Positions 58,961 to 64,000 of a stretch of 64,000 nt of DNA are shown here, in pieces. The translations under genes and the position numbers were made by a program. The notes under the pieces are model-generated. The model saw only the letters and a program-made list of their open reading frames with translations. It had not been told where the DNA came from and searched no databases. Each line of letters starts with the position of its first letter. Within the stretch, counting starts at the first letter, position 1. The stretch covers positions 3,782,001 to 3,846,000 of the forward strand of contig JAPFFF010000008.1 of assembly GCA_039105265.1 (NCBI GenBank), in the 5' to 3' direction. The DNA comes from Tritrichomonas musculus. Taxonomy: Eukaryota; Parabasalia; Tritrichomonadida; Tritrichomonadidae.

Positions 58961-61153
58961 TTATTTAAAATCATTTGCTTGAGATCGAGGAGGAGGAGGC
59001 AAATCATTGATGACATTTTGTCCAGAATAATCAATGTCTGCTCCGCTGATTTCATATTGCTTCAATTTAAAATTCACCATATTTTCGATAACATGCTCTT
59101 CTTCTTCTTCTTCCTCTTCAATAATTTCGTATTCATTATCAATTATTACAAAATCTGCCTGATGACTTTTGAAATAATTCAATACGCATCCAAAACCTAA
59201 ATCCTTGACTTTATCTTGGTAAAGATTATATTGCATTTTTTGTAGTCTTGGTGGTAGGGTAGGGACAGGCATTGGTAATTGAACATCATTATTTAAATTA
59301 CTGAAATCCAAAAAATTCGCATGGAAATTTTCGTTCTCGTTCTCTAGGAAGTTTTCTATTATCCGAGCAAAAATAACATTATCGCTGGAAAACGTTTTGC
59401 GATCATTTTCGATATCAACTTCTTCATCATTTCCCTCAAATATTTTTTTCAATTCATTTTCATCGTCCGGCAACTTGAGAGGTTCATTTTCAATAAAGAT
59501 AAACGGATCTTTTTCATTATCTTTAAAATGAGCTTCTAAAACTGTTACTGGTCCACCATATGGATGTGGAATTTTATTTGATTGAAATACAGCGTCTTTT
59601 AATAGCTCGGAGTCTTTCCTGACAAACTCGACTCCTGAAAAATCATTTCTAATAGCCAAAAATCGAATTGGATACTTTTTCTCGATTTCAGATTGAGGAG
59701 TTGTACTTTCAAATTTATTATTTGAATTGACTGAATCCGCATGAAGACTAGTTGTCTGCGATTTAACATTACATTCGTTTTGTTTAAGTTCAATATTTAT
59801 ATCTGACATATTTATTACTAATTTTTCTCCATCAAAGTTTGATGTGAACAAGTCAGACTTGATGGAAACTGTTTTGTTGTTTGAAAATGTGAAACTTAGA
59901 CTGTTCATATGAATATTAAATGATCCTTCGTTGAATTGAATTAATGGAAAGTCTGGAACATCATAGGTAATGTTAATATTGGATTTTTGTTCAATTGAAA
60001 TCCCATCATTAAATAAAATTCTTCTGGTCCCATTTTGATTAATATAGTATTCAATTTGATCAGGCCTAATCATTGATTTTGTGCCTGTACTATAGTTAAT
60101 CGTATATGAAGATTTTAAGTTTGCTTTCTTTCCATCAATAAAAGTGGTTGAATTTGATGTAACTGAATTCCATTTACCATCCTTCTTCTGAGAAATAGTA
60201 CCATACTGGTTAATAATAATGGGGTCATTTATCTGTGAGACAAAAATGCCATCGTTTGTGATATATGTCACCCTTTCTCCTTTTTCGATTAAAAATATTT
60301 TTTCACCATCGAATAAAATAGATTGGCTATTAAAAACTACACAGATTTCAAAAGGGAAATTCAAATGGATACAGAGAGATTCATCTGGTTGAAAACAAAT
60401 CGAATCATTTGTTGATTCAATTAAAAAGTGATCATGATACTTCATTTGATATGAAAAAAGGTTTTGCTCGCGGTGGACTTTAACACAAAATCCGTTTTCA
60501 AAAATGTAAGGTGTTGTAAACTTATCATTTAAAGGCCGATATTGAAATTTGGAAATAATCATCAATAAGCATCCAAGTTCAGGTTCAAAATAACTTTGAA
60601 CATCAGAAGCATCGAGAATAATATCCGAAATAATATCTGACGCATTAGGAATTTCAGATGATAAACACCATTCGTTTAAATCTAATTGGATGAATGAATT
60701 TGATATCATATCTCTAAAAAAATGACAACAATAAATAAAAAAATTCTGTGGATTTGTCATATATTGGCCTATTGGCTTTTTAACATGAGCCATACTTGGC
60801 TTCCATTTTATAAGAGGATAAAAATAGGGGTAAATATTCCTATTTGGCTTAATGATAAAAAATGGATCGGGATGCTGTTGACTTGAAAAGAACACAACCT
60901 TCCTATTGATATCATCAAAGAAATCCTGAAAAGCACAATCAATTGGATTTTTGTTATCTTCTATTTTAATCGGACGACTGAAGTTATTGTTTCGTAACAA
61001 ATAAAAAATGGCATTTACATAATCGTCGTTTTGATTATTTGAATATTCTGTAAATTGCGTAAAATCTGTTTTTCCTTGGCAGCTAGATGTTGGAATATTT
61101 TGTAAACGTAATATATCAATAAATGAGCTTTGTTCTTTTTGAATTTTATTCAC
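58961..61153 (-). CDS. Beta-rich protein, possibly SPAG17/PF6-like; frame begins at GTG
   Basis: The open frame of 730 codons starts directly after an upstream stop region at GTG (61151-61153). There is no ATG before codon 122, yet the preceding 121 residues look fully coding. Residues about 220-480 contain repeated beta strand pairs with IxxDG turns (ILFDGEKIFLIEKGERVTYI, YINQNGTRRILFNDGIS, SNFDGEKLVINMS), reminiscent of the C-terminal repeats of central-pair protein SPAG17/PF6. A PIRFLAIRNDFSGVEFVRK segment follows. The C-terminus has an EEEEEEE stretch and ends PPPPRSQANDFK. The flagellar assignment is tentative. Either GTG is a mutated ATG, initiation is non-AUG, or the start is in an unseen exon. 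Confidence 0.5.
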   Translation of the reverse strand: MNKIQKEQSSFIDILRLQNIPTSSCQGKTDFTQFTEYSNNQNDDYVNAIFYLLRNNNFSRPIKIEDNKNPIDCAFQDFFDDINRKVVFFSSQQHPDPFFIIKPNRNIYPYFYPLIKWKPSMAHVKKPIGQYMTNPQNFFIYCCHFFRDMISNSFIQLDLNEWCLSSEIPNASDIISDIILDASDVQSYFEPELGCLLMIISKFQYRPLNDKFTTPYIFENGFCVKVHREQNLFSYQMKYHDHFLIESTNDSICFQPDESLCIHLNFPFEICVVFNSQSILFDGEKIFLIEKGERVTYITNDGIFVSQINDPIIINQYGTISQKKDGKWNSVTSNSTTFIDGKKANLKSSYTINYSTGTKSMIRPDQIEYYINQNGTRRILFNDGISIEQKSNINITYDVPDFPLIQFNEGSFNIHMNSLSFTFSNNKTVSIKSDLFTSNFDGEKLVINMSDINIELKQNECNVKSQTTSLHADSVNSNNKFESTTPQSEIEKKYPIRFLAIRNDFSGVEFVRKDSELLKDAVFQSNKIPHPYGGPVTVLEAHFKDNEKDPFIFIENEPLKLPDDENELKKIFEGNDEEVDIENDRKTFSSDNVIFARIIENFLENENENFHANFLDFSNLNNDVQLPMPVPTLPPRLQKMQYNLYQDKVKDLGFGCVLNYFKSHQADFVIIDNEYEIIEEEEEEEEHVIENMVNFKLKQYEISGADIDYSGQNVINDLPPPPRSQANDFK

Positions 61154-62122
61154 GATAATAGTTTTTTATTTTTCAATGAATTTTCAATTTGTAAAAACAC
61201 ATACAAATTTTTGAGTAAAAATAAATAGAAAGAGAAAATACATATTTTGTTGAAAATTTCATTTATCAACAAGATATATATCAAATATATCATTTATTTA
61301 TTTATTTGTTCTTCATTTTATCATTCTACTTGATTTAAAATATTGATTGGCAATTATCATTATGAATTTGGAATGGCCTTATATAATTTTACCTATATAA
61401 TTTTAATATATATATTTTCATAATATATAATAATAAATAACATATACAAAAATTCATCATTCTTCTTAAATCTACTTTTTTTTTTTAGAAATAATTCAGT
61501 TTAATAAATAAATGAATATATAAATATCATAACAAAATAGATGGTATATGCTATTGGTTGAAAAGAATTACAGAATCTAAACCAATAATTTTTATATTAA
61601 ATATTATTTTATTTATCATAACAATTTTCATCAATTCAATCCTTGAATTATTTTTTTAATTATATTTAGAGTGCATTTATGCATTTAAATATACAGTTAT
61701 ATGCTAACTCAGCTATAAATTTCAATTATATTTTGATAACACCACCATTGAAAATTGAAACATTGAAGATAATATTAAATTGAACGATTTCAATAGGTAT
61801 CATTGAAAGTTTGAAAGAGTAATTGAAAAAAATTCACAAAATTAAATTCAAAAAGCTGGAATAATTTCAAATCCGTATTATATATTATATAGATAAAAAT
61901 ACATTATCTTTCCAGCTAGACCAATAGAAATGGCTTTTGTGTCTTTTTTTCTCTAAATGATGAAGTGAGTTAATAAGCAACATGCCATTCTAAGTCAAAA
62001 ATGATCTGATTGAAAAAAATTGAGTTTACATGCCATTTTTTATTGAAATAATCAATTGATTACTTTTTTATTCAATTAGTTGAAATACACCATTTTAAGT
62101 TTTAACCTTTATATAGTGTTCT
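61154..62122. other. Divergent intergenic region
   Basis: About 1 kb between a minus-strand and a plus-strand gene. Very A/T-rich, with no frame or RNA gene supported. Confidence 0.55.
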
Positions 62123-64000
62123 ATGTATAATGGGATGAATCCAAATCCACATGTTTTGATTACATCCAACAACAGAGAGAGAAACAATCATACAAATATT
62201 CAAATCATTGAAGATTATAAGACAAATGACTGGGATATTGAAATCCTTAATTACATTTTGGAAGATGATAGTGAAAATTTTTATAGATACATTTCTCAAT
62301 ATGATCCCAAAAGTATAAACAAAATCTTTAATCAGAGATTTTTCAGGTTACCCAAAATTTTATCAAATAATCCGACTTATGCACATTTATGTGCATTTTT
62401 TGGTGCAAAAAAATGTTTGGAAACACTTTTAATATCAAGTAATGAAGAAAATTTAAAATCCGATCAATTTCAACAAACAGATGATATGAATCGATATTTA
62501 ACACATTTTTTATGCTGTTATTGCCTAGATTCCAGAATAGACAGATATCCTTTAGATATTGCGCGAAAATTATATAATGATGGATATAAATTTACTGAAA
62601 TTGATTTAGATGGGTTTACTCCACTTTATTATGCGGCATACTATGGAAATATTGATATTATAACTTTTATATTCAATAAACTGCCAGATCTGTTTTTTGG
62701 CGAAAAATCATCAATTTCGTTTGATATACTCCAAGGGTCATGCCAATCAGGCCATATTAATATTATTAAATTTATTCAAAAAATATATGAAAGAGATGAT
62801 AAAAGGAAGAAATTTTTGTTTTCAAAACGGAATAAACAAAAAGCAACCTTACTTCATTTAGCATGTAAAATGAATCAAATAAAAGTTCTTCAATATCTTC
62901 TTTCAACTGAATTTTATTTGACAAAAAAATTGAATTTTGTTGATAGCACATCACGGACACCTTTAATAATTGCTTGTCAAAACGGTTATATAGACATAGT
63001 CAAATTTTTATATGAAAAAACAGAAATAAACTTTTCAGAGAAAAAGAAACTTTTTCCTTTATTAGAAGCATCGAAACATGACCATTTAAACATTGTCAAA
63101 TATTTATTAAAACTTCAAGAAACATCAGTAGAACAAGAAGATAATAAAGGAAGATCAGCACTAACGATGGCCATTTTGAATCAAAACATACAAATCATTC
63201 AATTATTGATTGATTTCAATGCCTTAAAAAATTTGAATACATTCAAATTAGGAACTTTATTTAAAATCGCTTGTGAAGTAGACAATTTTACAATTATAAA
63301 GATGCTTAGTGAAAGTTTTAAAGTTCCTTACAATGTTCAATTTGAACAAGATCAAAAATGGGGCGATATATTCATGAATATTGCTTTTAATAAACAAGAT
63401 CATATTCTTGTAAAATTTTTGTTGGATGAAGGCTGTACATTCAAATATATAAACCTATCGAAGCAAGTTAGAAGGAAACATTTAGAATTCATTGATTTCA
63501 TGGTAAATTATAATTCTTTAGATCCTAAAAATACTGTAAAAAGTGACAAACTTATCTTTCATGCAATTGAAACAGGCGACTTAAGAGTTGTTACTAAAAT
63601 GATGAATTACGGCTTCATTCTTAATACTGAAATTGTAAGCCAGCCGGGTTGCATCTTTGCTGCTTGTGAAAAATTAAAAATTGACTTGTTCAACTTTTTG
63701 ATGGCTTATAATCCGAAGTTGTCTGACTACAATCAATGCTTGAAGAAATTGATCTTGAATTACTCGAGAGAAAAAATGAGAATGAATGAGAAAAGGAAAA
63801 ATGATTGTATTTACATGATTGAAAAAATTCTTCAAACACAAAATGTGAATTTAAATGAGGACATTCAAAATGAATCAAAGAAAATTCGATTGCCTGTCAC
63901 TTTAGCGGCCAATGAAGGATTGATTGAATTGTTGGAACTTTTTGAAAAGTATGGAGCAGATTTTAATAAGTGCCCTTTTGAGCATTCTAAAATGAATAAG
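62123..64000 (+). CDS. Ankyrin-repeat protein, cut off by the window end
   Basis: A frame from the ATG at 62123 is open for 626 codons to the last base, with no stop. The first about 110 residues are helical with a YAHLCAFFGAKKCLETLL segment, the DUF3447-type start seen in trichomonad ankyrin proteins. Ankyrin units follow: DGFTPLYYAAYYGNIDII, TLLHLACKMNQIKVLQYLL, TPLIIACQNGYIDIVKFLY, ALTMAILNQNIQIIQLLID and more to the end. The repeats are probably protein-binding surfaces in the cytosol. The family is strongly expanded in trichomonads. The N-terminus is supported by the ATG and by lack of coding sequence upstream. The C-terminus is missing. Confidence 0.8.
   Translation, partial: MYNGMNPNPHVLITSNNRERNNHTNIQIIEDYKTNDWDIEILNYILEDDSENFYRYISQYDPKSINKIFNQRFFRLPKILSNNPTYAHLCAFFGAKKCLETLLISSNEENLKSDQFQQTDDMNRYLTHFLCCYCLDSRIDRYPLDIARKLYNDGYKFTEIDLDGFTPLYYAAYYGNIDIITFIFNKLPDLFFGEKSSISFDILQGSCQSGHINIIKFIQKIYERDDKRKKFLFSKRNKQKATLLHLACKMNQIKVLQYLLSTEFYLTKKLNFVDSTSRTPLIIACQNGYIDIVKFLYEKTEINFSEKKKLFPLLEASKHDHLNIVKYLLKLQETSVEQEDNKGRSALTMAILNQNIQIIQLLIDFNALKNLNTFKLGTLFKIACEVDNFTIIKMLSESFKVPYNVQFEQDQKWGDIFMNIAFNKQDHILVKFLLDEGCTFKYINLSKQVRRKHLEFIDFMVNYNSLDPKNTVKSDKLIFHAIETGDLRVVTKMMNYGFILNTEIVSQPGCIFAACEKLKIDLFNFLMAYNPKLSDYNQCLKKLILNYSREKMRMNEKRKNDCIYMIEKILQTQNVNLNEDIQNESKKIRLPVTLAANEGLIELLELFEKYGADFNKCPFEHSKMNK

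Overview
The window is strongly AT-rich eukaryotic DNA with compact, apparently intronless genes. It most likely comes from a parabasalid (trichomonad) protist, with Tritrichomonas-like taxa the best guess. Supporting signs are a succinyl-CoA synthetase alpha subunit with a short hydrogenosomal-type leader, an initiator element (12 of 13 bases of TCAYTWYTCATTA) just upstream of that gene's ATG, a BspA-type leucine-rich repeat protein, ankyrin and BTB-like proteins of the kind trichomonads expand, two- and three-repeat Myb proteins, axonemal proteins, and decayed Maverick/Polinton-like virus genes. The species cannot be fixed from the sequence alone.

Layout. 0-21 kb is host sequence: a cut-off helical protein, a Q/N-rich RasGEF, a small Myb protein, a Mon2-like Golgi trafficking protein, an IRE1-like ER stress sensor whose kinase is degenerate but whose RNase residues are intact, the PP2A scaffold subunit, a lysine-rich protein and a BspA-like LRR protein. 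About 21.9-26.0 kb is a decayed Polinton-like segment: a packaging ATPase with a frameshift, a nonsense codon and a damaged P-loop, a tiny membrane protein, a proline-rich protein, a capsid-like fragment and two unidentified relics. 26.8-49.1 kb is host again: a GRIP-domain golgin, tRNA-Thr, a BTB-like/discoidin-like protein, a 3-repeat Myb protein, an LRR protein, hydrogenosomal succinyl-CoA synthetase alpha, a broken carboxymuconolactone-decarboxylase-like gene, CFAP52, a TBC RabGAP, WDR83/MORG1, coiled-coil and DUF5765-like membrane proteins, and a protein with pentapeptide repeats.

About 49.9-58.4 kb is a second foreign segment next to a tRNA-Ala gene whose 3' end is partly duplicated. 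Its base composition is distinct (many AACGAT/TAACGA words). It carries another broken packaging ATPase, short viral-type genes, and a long unidentified gene present twice as 1,815-bp inverted arms around a 1,096-bp centre. Both arms carry the same internal stop codon. One arm is fused to the start of a different gene. Tandem repeats and a transposase relic follow. 59-64 kb returns to host genes: a possible flagellar protein whose frame starts at GTG, and an ankyrin protein running off the window.

The host genes are mostly housekeeping (Ras/Rab signalling, Golgi and ER function, phosphatase scaffold, hydrogenosome energy metabolism, flagellum) and show no operon logic. The two foreign segments look like independent insertions at different stages of decay. 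No integrase or DNA polymerase B gene was recognised in either.
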